Shown: positions 1 through 14,078 of the stretch, one piece after another
Position numbering within the stretch: the first letter of the stretch is position 1
Layout: each line of letters opens with the position of its first letter
Assembly (NCBI RefSeq): GCF_000801105.2
Contig: NC_079516.1
Span: 26,325,043 to 26,389,042 of the forward strand
Length of the DNA stretch: 64,000 nucleotides
From: Raphanus sativus
Taxonomy: Eukaryota; Streptophyta; Magnoliopsida; Brassicales; Brassicaceae
Direction: 5' to 3'
Made by a program: the position numbers and the translations under genes
Notes under the pieces: generated by a model
What the model saw: the letters and a program-made list of their open reading frames with translations, nothing else
Database searches by the model: none
What the model was told of the DNA's origin: nothing

Positions 1-1089
1 TTTTATGATGAAGAGTTTATTGTGAGAAGAAAAGAGAAAGAGCAATGTTCGTGACTGCATTTAAATATGATAACCTAGAGTGGAAATGGTGCCAAATGCC
101 AATCAAAGAGAACAAACAATCCAATTATTTGAACCAGAAAAAGTGATTTCACAAGTTGAAAGATTTTCAAAAAATTCAGTAGATTTAACAAATCTTTTCT
201 AAATTTCAATAAAATATTTTGTATTAATTTCTATCAAATATTTTGTATTAATTTCTATAGATTATTATTGGTTATTATGGATTTTGACTATATTTTTTTT
301 TCAAAAAAAATCTTCTTCCAGGGTAATATACAAAATTAATTCTAGAGATTTTCCAAAAAGAGATCTGGATGAGACACAATTTCGTCCATATATAACATTA
401 CCTAGTTAATACATTGAGAAACAATTCTTCTTGTCCAACTACATTTTATGGTATTGGTTCTTTGTTTTGTGATTTGTTCTTTGTTATATTATAATAATAA
501 TTATTTTTATCTTCATATTACTTAACATATTACTATCAGTTTTTTTATTGACCTTTCTTCGAGACACCATTCCAATTTTTAGTTCGGTTTCTTAGTAGAA
601 TTTATTGAATCAAACAATTTTTTAATCAAACGAAATATTATGTTTAAATATACCAATTACAAAACTAATCGAAAGAGATCTTCTCGAAATCTTAGGTCAA
701 ACAAGAAAAGATATATCGTGTGGTATGTGTCTGTTTTTATTACTACAAATTTGAATATACATAATATTTTCAAAGTTTGGTATTATGAATAAAAATATAA
801 AGAATTTACTTTCTAATAACGATAGAATTTAATAGAATAACAAAATTAATAATAATTAAAAAAATTGAATGACAAATAATTCAAATGAAATCATTTAAAC
901 CAATAACGATAGATTCTTAAAATTTTATAATTCCTTTAAAAAATTTATGCTAATAACCCCCTCCCTAAGTGTCACAGGGTAACCATGGCTAGCCTGGAGA
1001 GAAGTTAAACGAAAGTAGTGACTGTACATTACATAAGTGTTGTTCAGAGTCTGCTTGACGTTAATAAACACGATTGAATAAATCCTAGG
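1..1089. other. AT-rich flank upstream of DSK2, no gene seen
   Basis: AT-rich intergenic DNA with short homopolymer runs. I see no supported open reading frame, RNA gene or transposon end in it. The base composition changes near 955, where a more GC-balanced stretch leads into the DSK2 promoter region. Confidence 0.5.
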
Positions 1090-1513
1090 CTTAATGGGCC
1101 TCATCTAATAAAGTTAAATTATACTAAACGACATCGTAAGTGGGATCACTTGGCCTTTACGAAAAAAGTTAAACTACTGTATACTAAACGAACGATCGCA
1201 TCCTTTTGTTCTGTATCCTCAGATTCGGATCCAAGAAAGGAATCTGACCCGACCCAACCCAACTCGACCGACCCGTTGGTGTCGATACGTTCTCTGAAGC
1301 CCAAGTCATTCCCTACAATTCTCAAAGTCTCTCTCATTTGTTATTCCGACCAAAAGAAAAAAAAATTATATCCCTTTCCTCAAGAAATCTACCAAAACCG
1401 AGCTATCTCGTCTTCTCACCTTCGTTGAAATTTATTATCTAGGGTTAGGGCTCTTGATCGATTTCGCAAAACTCTTACGTCTCTCTCAAACTAAAGGATC
1501 TAAACAATTAAGA
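1090..1513 (+). promoter_or_regulatory. Likely promoter and 5' UTR of DSK2
   Basis: A TGGGCC site-II-like element lies at 1095-1100 and a telo-box-like AGGGTTAGGG at 1441-1450. Pyrimidine-rich sequence with TCTCTCTC runs precedes the ATG at 1514. Site II plus telo-box is a known pairing in plant promoters of housekeeping genes, which fits a proteasome-shuttle gene. No strong TATA box was identified. The transcription start is inferred, not seen. Confidence 0.35.
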
Positions 1514-4294
1514 ATGGGTGGAGAAGGAGATTCGAGTCAGCCTCTGACTGCCGTTGATGGTGGTGAAGGAGGAGGAGGAGACGCCACGGTCTCCGTCAAC
1601 GTCAGGTGCTCGAACGGATCCAAATTCACCGTGAGGACGAGCCTCGATTCCACGGTGGAAGCCTTCAAAGAGGTGGTCGCGCAGAACAGCGAAGTCCCAG
1701 CGAATCAGCAGCGCTTGATTTACAAAGGTCGCATCCTCAAGGACGATCAATCTCTTCTCAGCTACGGTAATGAAGTGTTTCTTCTGATTGTTTTCGTTTT
1801 TGTGATGCTGTGATCTGATGATTTTTTTTATGTATATAATAGGTTTGGAGGCTGATCACACCGTTCATATGGTTCGCGGCTCTGCTCCATCTTCATCACC
1901 TCCTCCTCCTTCTGCTCCGACCACTGCACCTAGTGTTACCAGAGGTGTTGGTTCCAACGCAGGAGAAGCTTTGTTCCCTGGGCTTGGTTTTAACCCCTTA
2001 GGTGGTGGGAATGCTATGTCTGGCGGCTTGTTCGGAGCTGGTCTCCCTGATCTTGAGCAGGCGCAGCAACAGCTAGCTCAAAACCCTAACATGATTAGAG
2101 ACATGATGAACACACCAGCCATTCAGAATCTCATGAACAACCCTGAGTTTATGAGGAGTATGATTATGAGTAACCCTCAGATGCGTGACCTTGTGGACCG
2201 CAACCCTGAGCTTGGTCACGTGCTTAATGACCCTAGCATCCTTAGGCAGACCATGGAAGCTGCGAGGAACCCGGAGCTGATGCGTGAGATGATGCGGAAT
2301 ACTGATAGGGCTATGAGTAATATTGAGTCTATGCCTGAAGGGTTTAATCATCTTAGGCGTATGTATGAGAATGTTCAGGAGCCGCTCATGAATGCGACTA
2401 CTATGTCCGGGAACGCGGGAAACAATGCGGCTTCTAATCCTTTTGCTGCTCTTCTTGGAAACCAGGGGGTTACTGCACAAGGGAGTGGTGCTCCTAATAA
2501 TTCTACGACGCCGAGTGCTGAAACGGGCACTGGAAATGGTATTCCGAACGCAAACCCACTTCCTAATCCTTGGGGTGCTACTGCTGGTAATAAACTGCAT
2601 TCTAATTCTCTTAATTGCCTAAGTGATTACTCGTCTTTTAAAGGATTCAGTAATATGTTATAACAGTAAGAGTGGCTTAGTTATAAATTGCTTGGTTAGT
2701 TTATGTAGTTCTCACTATTTGTTGTTATTAGTAGTTTGTGTATGAGCGAGTTTATTGGCCTGTTTCTGTGTTAAATTTTACTCGTAATGCCATAAACACT
2801 ATTGAACATATTGTGGGGACACTTTACAGGCCAGACAAATGCCCCAGGAAGGACAAATTCTGGTGGGGATACGAGAAGCCCTGGACTTGGTGGTCTTGGT
2901 GGACTTGGAGGCCTTGGTGGCCTTGGAGGCCTTGGTGGACTGGGTATGCTTGGAGCGGATTCACCTCTTGGTGCCACTCCAGATACTGCTCAGTTGAGCC
3001 AGATGTTGCAAAATCCGGCCATGTCCCAGATGATGCAAAGCTTACTCTCGAATCCACAATACATGAACCAGGTAACACCTAGACTAACATATGCTCAAGA
3101 TGTTGTTGCTATTGTGAACATGTGTTTTAATGTTTGCCCTCGGTTCCAGCTTATGAATCTCAACCCGCAACTCCGAACCATGCTTGATTCGAATCCTCAG
3201 TTGAGGGAAATGATGCAGAATCAAGATTTCCTTCGTCAGTTCATCTCCCCGGAGATGATGCAGGTCAGTTGGGCCTCTATGTTGTCTTTACACATGTGAA
3301 TTTCGAACATGTGTTCTCTCCAAAGAAACATTTCTGTATCTGTAAGTTATTACCAAATTATGAAGTTTCTTTGACCTAACGTCATGTATTGTGGTTTTTG
3401 GCCTTTAGCAAATGATGACTCTACAACAATCACTTTTCTCTCAGAATAGGAATACGACCAGCCAGTAAGTGTGAATACCCTTCTCATCTCCTGTATATAT
3501 CTTGATTGTCTTGTGTTATACTGTGTTTAGACAATAGTGTGACTAGCTAAACAGATAATCCCATTGGTGGTTAATGATCTTTATCTTAAGCAAGGATTGA
3601 ATCATGAGTTATACAGCAACTCTTGTATTTTTTACTGGGCTTATCGTTGGTAAACCCTTACTTAGAGCTGTACACATAAGCTAACAGAGTGTGGATATCT
3701 CTTATTAATTTTTCGATTTCCATCAATCCGTATTTATGTTCCCAATACATCTTCTCTGTAGGGAACCGGGGCAAACTGGTGCTGCTGCCGCAGGTACTTG
3801 CATCTGTATATGATCTATATCTGAATTATAATGGCTTGAATTGTTTCTCTTACAGTCACCTTTCTGTACCATTTGCTTCGATGCTTGTTTTATTCTAGCA
3901 CATTCATATTCACATGCAACTTATTGAGTAAATTAGTACGAACGCAATGTTTATAGGGACAGGCAACAACGCAGGGCTGGATTTATTGATGAATATGTTT
4001 GGCGGTCTTGGTGCTGGCGGCCTGAGTGGCATGAACCAGTCCAATGGTTAGGTTTCACTGGAATTATACTCTCTTTTCTTTCTTACTATTCTTATGTATA
4101 TATTGCGATGGGTTCCACTGAAACATTTATCGTGTTTGATTCCAGTTCCTCCAGAGGAACGCTTCGCGACTCAGTTGCAACAGCTACAAGAAATGGGATT
4201 CTATGACAGAGCAGAGAACATAAGGGCTTTGCTTGCAACCAATGGAAACGTTAACGCTGCTGTAGAACGACTCTTGGGAAGTATTGGCCAGTAG
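1514..4294 (+). CDS. DSK2: DSK2/ubiquilin-type proteasome shuttle protein (8 exons)
   Basis: Ubiquilin family: carries ubiquitylated cargo to the 26S proteasome and, in plants, to autophagy. Exons joined by GT-AG introns with matching phase: 1514-1766, 1843-2586, 2830-3071, 3150-3263, 3409-3464, 3762-3793, 3957-4046, 4146-4294. They sum to 1680 nt, 559 residues plus stop, close to the usual ubiquilin size. An N-terminal ubiquitin-like domain spans about residues 26-97 ([17 protein letters not shown]). STI1-type repeats rich in NP and M ([20 protein letters not shown]) fill the middle. A glycine-leucine tract lies in exon 3, with further STI1 sequence after it. A UBA domain closes the protein ([20 protein letters not shown]). 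The start at 1514 gives the expected MGGEGDSS beginning; the reading frame is open upstream to 1454 but lacks a better ATG. Arabidopsis has a tandem pair, DSK2A and DSK2B; only one copy is in view, so A or B cannot be decided. Confidence 0.95.
2884..2944 (+). repeat. Gly-Leu coding minisatellite in DSK2 exon 3
   Basis: Imperfect 9-bp units (ggacttggt, ggccttgga and variants) encode about seven GLG/GGL steps between two STI1 regions. Such a tract is prone to copy-number change and likely forms a flexible linker. Confidence 0.8.
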
Positions 4295-5426
4295 CAGCAG
4301 CAGGTTCGTGAATTGATTGTCTCTCATCAATATCTGTGGCAATCTCTTAAGTTATGGAATTCTTATTTATGATAGGATCGTGAAACTTGTGGATAAAAAA
4401 AAGCCGCACGATATTTGTGGTCGTCTTCTTACTCTTTACCCATCATCCCCAAAACCTTTTTTTATATATTTTGTTTCATCTTTCAGATTTTATTTGAGTT
4501 GTTACAACATACATGTGTAAGAGCTGGTTTGGGAACTTGGAATTGCTACTACATTTACGTTATCTTTAGCTTACTTTGTGATGTGTTGTTCATCGTCAAG
4601 AGATTCCTAAAAGGTTTTGATGCAAGTTGATACCGAATCGAACAATAACAAAAATTAGTTTTGAGTGATTCCTTCCGGTTGGAGCTAAACCGTGCCCGGT
4701 TGGAAGTTTAAACCAGATTAGCCAAAAAGATGCACAATTTATGAAAAAATACCTGAACGAGATACCAAATACATAAATGCCTTTTAATTTGATTTGGTTT
4801 CCTTTTTTTTTTTTGCTTTGACGTCTATCTTATTTTAGTACAGATTCAATTATGTATTTGAATGAAATTTTTAGATGATTTTGGGTGAACTGTAAAATTG
4901 AAAAGTGTGCAGCTAGCGACTTAGTTAAACCATTCTAAAATTCTTTCTGAAAGTATGAGATTTAGATTATTATGTTTTTTTAACAAATATATTACATCAA
5001 AACACTCTAAAATCACTACAAATTTCTTTTAAGTTCATTACTTAAAATGTTTTCAACTATAGTAAATATATAAAGTTTATTTCAAAATCACAAATTTAAT
5101 AACACTAAAATTCACAAGAGTTTTCAAAATTTATGTTTGAATAACTGAAGATCTATAATTTTTAAACACAAATCAATTCAACATCCAATAGTATAGGGCT
5201 CAACAATAATAATTGTTTTGACTTAAATTCGAATAACCAAAATATTAACCAAAGAATTGAAGAAAATGAAAATCCGACAAAACAAGGGGGCATGTAAAGG
5301 AATAAAAACAATTCGACAAGTAACTGCTAAAGAAACCGCAAAGCAACTCGCGACTCCACGAATCAAACTAACTTCTTCCTCTACATAACCCCCACTTCTC
5401 CCCATTTCTTCTCTTTTCTTTAGACG
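4295..5426. other. Intergenic region: DSK2 3' UTR side and DAZ1 upstream side
   Basis: The first 350 bases are probably the 3' UTR and downstream flank of DSK2. The remainder is AT-rich without a supported gene. The final 150 bases before 5427 are C- and A-rich and are the likely leader of the zinc-finger gene. Confidence 0.5.
5321..5339 (+). promoter_or_regulatory. Candidate MYB sites upstream of the zinc-finger gene
   Basis: TAACTG at 5321-5326 and AAACCGC at 5333-5339 lie about 90-105 bases upstream of the start codon. DAZ1 in Arabidopsis is a target of the germline MYB factor DUO1, which is reported to bind AACCG-type sites. The match is short and could be chance; I infer a role only from the gene identity. 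Confidence 0.3.
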
Positions 5427-6194
5427 ATGAATAACAATATAGAGTTAAATCTCACTTTGAATCCCTCATCGGCTCCCCCCAATGAAACTCCCCCGAGTCA
5501 CAACCAAACCCCAAGAAGAAAACGCACTAGGAGAACCTCCAACAACGAAACCGGTTCTTCTTCCTCTCCGAGGCCTAAACCAGACCCTGATGCTCCCTTA
5601 ATCACAGAGCCATGCAAAGTATGTGGCAGAAAGTTCTGGTCTTCCAAGGCACTCCATGGACACATGAGATCTCACCCTGAGCGTCAATGGCGTGGCATCA
5701 ACCCTCCTCCTAACCACCAACCAACCGTGACGGCAGCACCCCCGGTGTCTGTTACAGCGGAAGGCGGTCAAGTGTTGGCTATTGCCTCCACGACCGGTTC
5801 AAGTGCAGTAGGAGTTGAATGTGAAGGTTGTAAGAAAATGTTTGAGTCACGTCAAGCGTTAGATGGACATATATGTTCCGCCATTTTGAACTTAAACGAA
5901 GAACCTCCTCCTTCTCCTCCTCCTCCTCCTCCTCCTCAAGAGGTCGTTGATGAGAGCAGGAGTGTGATGTTGGCGTCAAGGATGAATCATCGATGTGACA
6001 TCTGTTCTAAAGTGTTTTATAGTGGTCAGGCTTTGGGTGGTCACATGAGGTGTCATTGGGTTAAGGATAAGGAGAAGAAACAAGCTTCGACTGGTATCGA
6101 TCTCAATGTTCCTGCGTCGTCGACCAACTTGCAGCCCGGTTCTTCTTCAGACGCAGTGCCAGAGTCTTCTTTGGATCTTAAGTTACGACTCTGA
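5427..6194 (+). CDS. DAZ1: DAZ1-like C2H2 zinc-finger repressor with EAR motifs
   Basis: A 255-residue intronless plant C2H2 protein. Finger 1 spans residues 63-83 (C63, C66, H79, H83; plant core KALHGH). Finger 2 starts at C132 and C135 with H148 in QALDGH but lacks a second histidine at the expected place. Finger 3 spans 190-210 (C190, C193, H206, H210; QALGGH). Three EAR-type repression motifs are visible: LNLTL at 7-11, DLNVP at 225-229 and LDLKLRL at the very C-terminus (249-255). A basic RRKRTRR stretch at 30-36 is a likely nuclear signal, and a nine-proline run follows finger 2. EAR motifs recruit TOPLESS-type corepressors. DAZ1/DAZ2 act downstream of DUO1 in sperm-lineage division. 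The assignment rests on domain layout and on the position between DSK2 and NLP1 as in Arabidopsis; a different C1-2i or C1-3i finger protein is the alternative. Confidence 0.85.
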   Translation: MNNNIELNLTLNPSSAPPNETPPSHNQTPRRKRTRRTSNNETGSSSSPRPKPDPDAPLITEPCKVCGRKFWSSKALHGHMRSHPERQWRGINPPPNHQPTVTAAPPVSVTAEGGQVLAIASTTGSSAVGVECEGCKKMFESRQALDGHICSAILNLNEEPPPSPPPPPPPQEVVDESRSVMLASRMNHRCDICSKVFYSGQALGGHMRCHWVKDKEKKQASTGIDLNVPASSTNLQPGSSSDAVPESSLDLKLRL

Positions 6195-7291
6195 CATTAT
6201 AATATCTTATGGGTATTGGTTTTTTTCTCTTTATGAAACTCTCTATTTTATGTGTGTGAGTCACACAGTGTGACGATTTGTACGATGAATTTATACCATT
6301 GGGGGTATTGCAATAATCTTATTTAAAACTTATTTGTTGACGGTAAAATTGCCTTATAGTATAGATGTGTTATTCATTATAAATGTGAAAGTTAGCTTTT
6401 TAGTTTTTTTTTTTTTTGCTAAAAAGCTTTTTAGTTAAGTCCATCAATTTTCACAATGGTTAGATCTTTACGTTATATTCTTGTTGTGTATTTTTTTTAT
6501 TGAAACTTTACCTTATCGAATGTTTTATCCTTATAATTGTATCACACCAGATATGGAAATGTAGATTCACTAAAAAGCAAACTTTATTTTCAATCTAATT
6601 TTTACAGAGATGCTCGTTACAGTTCTCCATCTACAATAGAAGATGTTAGTGAAATAATGAGGGGGATATTATTAAGTGAAATAGAAATGGTTCATTCAAT
6701 TCAACTCTCCCCAAAAACATGAGAGGAATGTTTCTCTCCAACATTTGTTAATTTTGTTCTAAGAAATTAGTTAACTTTCAGTGATTTTAGTAAAATACTT
6801 GAATTATTATTCCACAATATCCAATTCTACGTACTAACTTGTATATTTATTTTTTTGAACTTAAATAACTTGTATATTTGTAACCTTAATCGTTAGGATC
6901 TAACGAAACTTTGTTATGTTAGCTTTCTAATTTTTCCCAAAATACGGATCTCATCATAACTAAGCTTCAATTAGGTTATTCAACGACAATATAGAAAACG
7001 ACATATATAAAAATAAAATATTTATTCGCTGCTATATTTGTCTAGTTTGATTGCTGCTGGAGTATCGTTGAGTTTGATGCAGGCTGTGAGAAATAGAGTT
7101 TCCTATGGCCCATTAGCTCTCTTCTAGACAGGAAATTTCGCATGTGATTGTCAAATTGAAGGGAAACTCTTCAAAGGTGGTGAGTGAGAAACCACCAAAG
7201 TGCCGAGATGAACACAATGGTGTAGAATTGTCAAGGCGCAACGAAATGAACATCTTCAGAAATTGTATCACTGCTCTAGAATTATGGTTTT
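6195..7291. other. Intergenic region downstream of the zinc-finger gene
   Basis: Probable 3' UTR in the first 150 bases, then AT-rich DNA. The stretch 7040-7290 is less AT-rich and looks like decayed coding or element sequence, but I recognise no domain in any frame. Confidence 0.4.
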
Positions 7292-7639
7292 TGTAACGCC
7301 CCGACCCGTCTACGGCTAATGGGCCACCCACGCCCGCTCATTCGGCCCGTGGGCCCTATCCCATCCGACGGTCGGTCGTTAATTTTCCAAAGCTCGAAAT
7401 CATTGTTTACTGACCCTGCAATCACCACCCGACCTTTTCCCGTGCTTTGGCCTCACTTACACGGTATCGCGAATCACTTCCCGATAGGTCACCCATCCTT
7501 CCACTACTCCAGCTCAAGCACGCTTAACTCTGGAGTTCTTTCAGGATGTGTTCCGGAAAAGGTAAGTCAACTTTGGTGACATAGGTAGCCAAATCAATTC
7601 TCTTAAGCCTTTCCGTATATCACAACTCGGGATGTTACA
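7292..7639 (-). repeat. TRIM 3' LTR (minus-strand orientation)
   Basis: 348 bp, TG...CA ends. Contains a GC-rich part (GGGCCCACGGGCCGA on the minus strand) and shares nearly all positions with 7745-8092. Confidence 0.9.
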
Positions 7640-7729
7640 ATTCACCCCCTCTCAAAGAACGCAACGTCCTCGTTGCGCCCCACGACAGGTCTCAAGACGC
7701 CTCTCAGGTCAGAACTGAGACGGCTAACC

Positions 7730-7742
7730 AGCTCTGATACCA
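7730..7742 (-). other. TRIM primer-binding site (initiator Met tRNA)
   Basis: The minus strand reads TGGTATCAGAGCT, complementary to the 3' end of plant initiator methionine tRNA. The identical site is used by the Copia element at 54880-54892. Confidence 0.9.
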
Positions 7743-7744
7743 CT

Positions 7745-8092
7745 TGTAACGCCCCGACCCGTCTACGGCTAATGGGCCACCCACGCCCGCTCTCTCGGCC
7801 CGTGGGCCCCATCCTATCCGACGGTCGGTCGTTAATTTTCCAAGGCTCGAAATCATTATTTACTGACCCTGCAATCACCATCCGACCTTTTCCCGTGCTT
7901 TGGCTTCACTTACACGGTATCGCGAATCACTTCCCGATAGGTCACCCATCCTTCCACTACTCCAGCTCAAGCACGTTTAACTCTGGAGTTCTTTCAGGAT
8001 GTGTTCCGGAAAAGGTAAGTCAACTTTGGTGACATAGGTAGCCAAATCAATTCTCTTAAGCCTTTCCGTATATCACAACTCGGGATGTTACA
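7745..8092 (-). repeat. TRIM 5' LTR (minus-strand orientation)
   Basis: 348 bp, same length as its partner. It directly adjoins the primer-binding site at 7730-7742, with two bases between, as expected for a 5' LTR. Confidence 0.9.
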
Positions 8093-8095
8093 ATT

Positions 8096-8300
8096 AGATC
8101 AATTGGTGACAGCTTGTCTTGTGGAATGTTGTTAAAGGGTGAGGTCGGGGGTTCGAACCTCACCAACAACCTAATTATGGAGTTAGTGAGAACTCATAAT
8201 GGATGGGTTGGGATCGGTGCGCTGCAGCGCTGTGAACTTGGGTCTATGGGCAGGTGGTTCCACGGGACGGGTTGTCACAGTTTTGTTTTTGCTAAATAGG
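8096..8300 (+). repeat. Possible tRNA-derived SINE head
   Basis: GGTTCGAACCT at 8150-8160 resembles the internal B box of RNA polymerase III promoters and lies in a small hairpin-like context (GGTGAGG/CCTCACC). The upstream 60 bases could hold a weak A box. It does not fold as a full tRNA. The tail up to about 8300 ends in T-rich DNA. Identity as a SINE is an inference. Confidence 0.35.
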
Positions 8301-9473
8301 TATTTATCTTCCGATGTACACATTTCTTTATATCCACATATCTAATAGGTGTTTTCTTGCACCATGTGCAGAAATAAAATTTTTAAATTTGGAAACTATA
8401 TTTGAAAATATATTTTTTGTTAAATTTAGATTTTATTATTTAGTTACAAGATTTAATTTAAAATTTTAATTTAAGTATATTTAAAAATTTAGATAAATAA
8501 ATATTTATTTTATTATATTTAATAATATATATGTATAGTTATAATCTTCGAAAGATTTTTTAACTATTTTTTGATTAAAATATATTAAATCAAATTCTAT
8601 AAATTAAGATAATATTTAGGTATAAAATTATCAAAACATAAAATTATATAAAATTTTAAAAATTTTAAATATTAAAAAGAAACTACCGAATTAGAAATTA
8701 TATTTTTTTTTAAACTGCAAAACATTATGAATATTCATTTTAGCAAAAAATTATATAATTATAAAAATTAAATTAAATAATATTTCGTAAATGGTTAAAT
8801 ATTATATATTTCTATTTCTGCTATTATATTATTCATTGTTATATTAATGATAATTTATGAGTTGGTAATATTTTTTAAAAACATACAAAAATATAAATCA
8901 CATTAAATACAAATGATCATGTCACAATTAGCTTTAAGATATATCAATGAAATTATTGTTAGTATGTCATGTTATCATTTTTTCAAAATCAATATGATAA
9001 TGACATATGACAAATCATTTCTCAAATAATGTCTAGAGGACTTATGGAAAACACATATTTTTTTCTATAGATTACACGTTTGTGTAATCCTCATTATAAG
9101 ATATCCAAAGAAAAAACCGACAAAAAAATCCATAGAAAAGAAAGAATAAAAACAGAGATCGAGAGTTCTTTCTCTTGTTGAAAATTTTAATTTTCTCTTG
9201 TCTGAATTTGAATTTATTTGCAAGCACTTCTGTTTCTAAATTCTCTTACAACTGCTGGATAATTTTTTTATATATATATATGAAATTGAACAACTAATCG
9301 ATTCCAAAGAAACCCAATCAATACTGAAATTCGTTTGTGATCCAGGTAATTCTGATCATTTTGAGAAGCAGCGACTTGATCTTGGAGAACTCGTGCCTAA
9401 TCATTTGGTAAACCAAAATTGTTTTACCGAATTATATATTTGCTTTTAGAATATCTCAATGAAATATTGATCA
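8301..9473. other. AT-rich DNA, no gene seen
   Basis: Very AT-rich with long T and A runs. No open reading frame, terminal repeat or recognisable domain. Confidence 0.5.
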
Positions 9474-10513
9474 TCTATATATATAAAGGAGCAATTTTTC
9501 TTCTGCTATGCTGCCACATCATTAGAAAGAAAGAGGAAAATAGGACACATGGCCATCTATTTTTAAGTTTTGTTACTTTTGTTTGTTTAGTTGTGGGTTT
9601 CTTAACTATTAACGGGATTTGTATTTAACAAGGTGATTTATTTTGTGTGGGCTTGAAATGAATGGTCTGATAGGTCCTATCTATTTACGTGGTATTTTGT
9701 TTGTCTTTTAGTCTCCAACTTCAATAGCGATGATCGTCAAAGAATTTTTCAACCTGTTAATCTCCCAGCCAAAGAGGCGTTACAGAAGTCGGCTGAACTA
9801 AGGCATCAGCTTTAATGTCCTCATAAACAACAGCTCCTCACTCCTCACAAGATTTATCATTGACTGAATCCTCGATTAATTCCATTGTGTTGATCTTCGA
9901 CTATAAATAGACAAGTCTCATGCCATGAAATTCACCAGTTTAATCATGCCAAGCGTTAGATTTTTAAACTTCTACAGCTAAGAATAATTAGCTCTGCTCT
10001 CTTCCATCGGAGCTGGAGCTGCGTAACTATTACCCTTCCGCTTTCCTTTCACTTTTGGATGGAGAAGAAGCTTCAGGTGAATCTTCGTCCGGATATCAAT
10101 TGATTGGACAGAGTATGTTTCGCACTAAGTTTTTTGGGTTCCATACTATCAGATGGATTAGTGATTTGTTTGCTTTATGTCAGAGTGCAGGATCAGTTGA
10201 CGAAGAAATTGCTCGCGTACGATGACTTCCCATGGAAGTTATCAATTGTCTATCTCAGCATGGAAGATGATTAAGTACATTAGAGGTGTGAACAAGAGCT
10301 TTCACAAGGAAGACTCTTTCGTGGCATGTGTTTGTCTCTTCGTTCTCGAGCTACTTCTCTACATGTAGTTCACCATGACTACTCTCCCCTCTGCTTCCAT
10401 GTTCCATATGTCCATGGGTCTCTTTATTTTCCTGAGTTCCTCCTTTCCTTTTTTGTGTCTGATCCAATGCTCTGCTGTTTTTATTTGCTAAATTAAGTAT
10501 CTCAGAATCTAAA
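9474..10513 (+). mobile_element. Possible Helitron 5' part, later split by the CACTA insertion
   Basis: At 9474 the sequence TCTATATATATAAAGG follows an A and resembles the 5' end of Arabidopsis ATREP-type Helitrons, as does the following CTGCCACATCATTAG. The next kilobase is less AT-rich, has a TATA-like CTATAAATAG at 9901 and looks like decayed gene sequence, but I recognise no product. No matching CTAG-terminated hairpin was found, so the 3' end is unknown. Confidence 0.3.
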
Positions 10514-11493
10514 AATCACTACAAGGAAAGGGGGCAAAGATAGCATAAGAAGATAGCGTTCTAGGCCAAAATGCAATCTTTGACACAACGCTTACTTTAC
10601 GATAGCGTTTTTAATGGACACGCTATGATATATTTTCCGGATCCTAATTTGTGTTACGCTTTTTTAAACAAGCATATTTTAGATAGCTTTTGTAATCCTG
10701 AAACGCTGTGTATATTGATGGCGGAAAATTATTTCATTCTCCCGGCTAAACACTTAGAGAAATTTCAGTACTTTCACCACTTTCACCACTTCCCTCCATT
10801 CTCGATAGTTTCCCTCTCACTCTTGGTTTCACTTCTATCTCTGTATCGGGGAAAACTCTCACAATCAAGAAATATTATCTCATCTCCTATCGATCTCAAC
10901 AGCTTCTATCTTTATCCCTTCCTCTTTCTCCTCGATCTCGATTTAAAACTCTTGGGGCTCTAGCTACTCTCTTCGTAATTCGATTGAAGGTTTGATTTGT
11001 TTGGGTTATCGATAATCATATAGATTTAGGGTTTTAAAATGTTAATAACTTCTGATTGTTGACCTAATTTGGGATTTTTTACAGGGAACTTTCGGGGAAT
11101 CTAGATCTATCTCCAAAGCTCGGGTATGTGAAATTTTAGGGTTTTTATTTCAGACATGGGTTTCGATGTTTCTGCTAACTGATTATCGCTTTTTATACAG
11201 GTTTCATAGTCCGTTTTGGTGTTCCCTTCAAGCTAAGGTATTTGTAATATCTTCATTTGATTCTAGTCCGACTGTGGCGTTAAGTGATTTTGTTCTCACT
11301 GACCTATATATATTTTCCTTTCTTTTGCAGATTATCATTTACAAGATCTTTGCAAACAAGAGGTACTTTATATATATTCTTCATATTCTCTCGTATATCT
11401 CTGTTGAGTGTTAGTATCTTTGGGCTGATATACTTTACATATATCCTTCTTATTTGAAACCCTTTGACCATGGAGCTGTGGTTGGGGAGTGAA

Positions 11494-13976
<2,483 letters not shown>

Positions 13977-14078
13977 AGAGAAAAGTGTAAGTGAAAAGTC
14001 AATTATTTGGTTCATGACTTAGCTAGCAAGCCGCATTCTTGACTGCTACCAATTATTTCATTTTTTATATCTTCTCAG

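Larger units (their letters stand above)
7292..8092 (-). mobile_element. TRIM: miniature LTR retrotransposon (801 bp)
   Basis: Two 348-bp direct repeats (7292-7639 and 7745-8092) surround a 105-bp internal segment. Read on the minus strand, each LTR starts TGTAACATCCC and ends GGGGCGTTACA, so the ends are TG...CA with the short inverted pair TGTAAC/GTTACA. Right after the 5' LTR (minus strand) comes TGGTATCAGAGCT, the initiator-Met tRNA primer site (7730-7742), and right before the 3' LTR lies a polypurine tract GAGAGGGGGTGA (7641-7652). There is no coding capacity. This is the definition of a TRIM, and TRIM families are known in Brassica. The LTRs differ at about nine positions by eye (near 97 percent identity), mostly transitions. 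No clean 5-bp target duplication is visible. Confidence 0.92.

Noticed and set aside
7287..7291. Target duplication of the TRIM
   Set aside because: GTTTT before the element does not match ATTAG after it.
8130..8165. tRNA gene
   Set aside because: Only a B-box-like motif is present; acceptor stem, D arm and anticodon arm cannot be formed.
10571..10963. 130-codon frame at the left end of the CACTA element
   Set aside because: It lies in subterminal repeats and leader sequence, has no recognisable domain, and precedes the transposase start at 11494.
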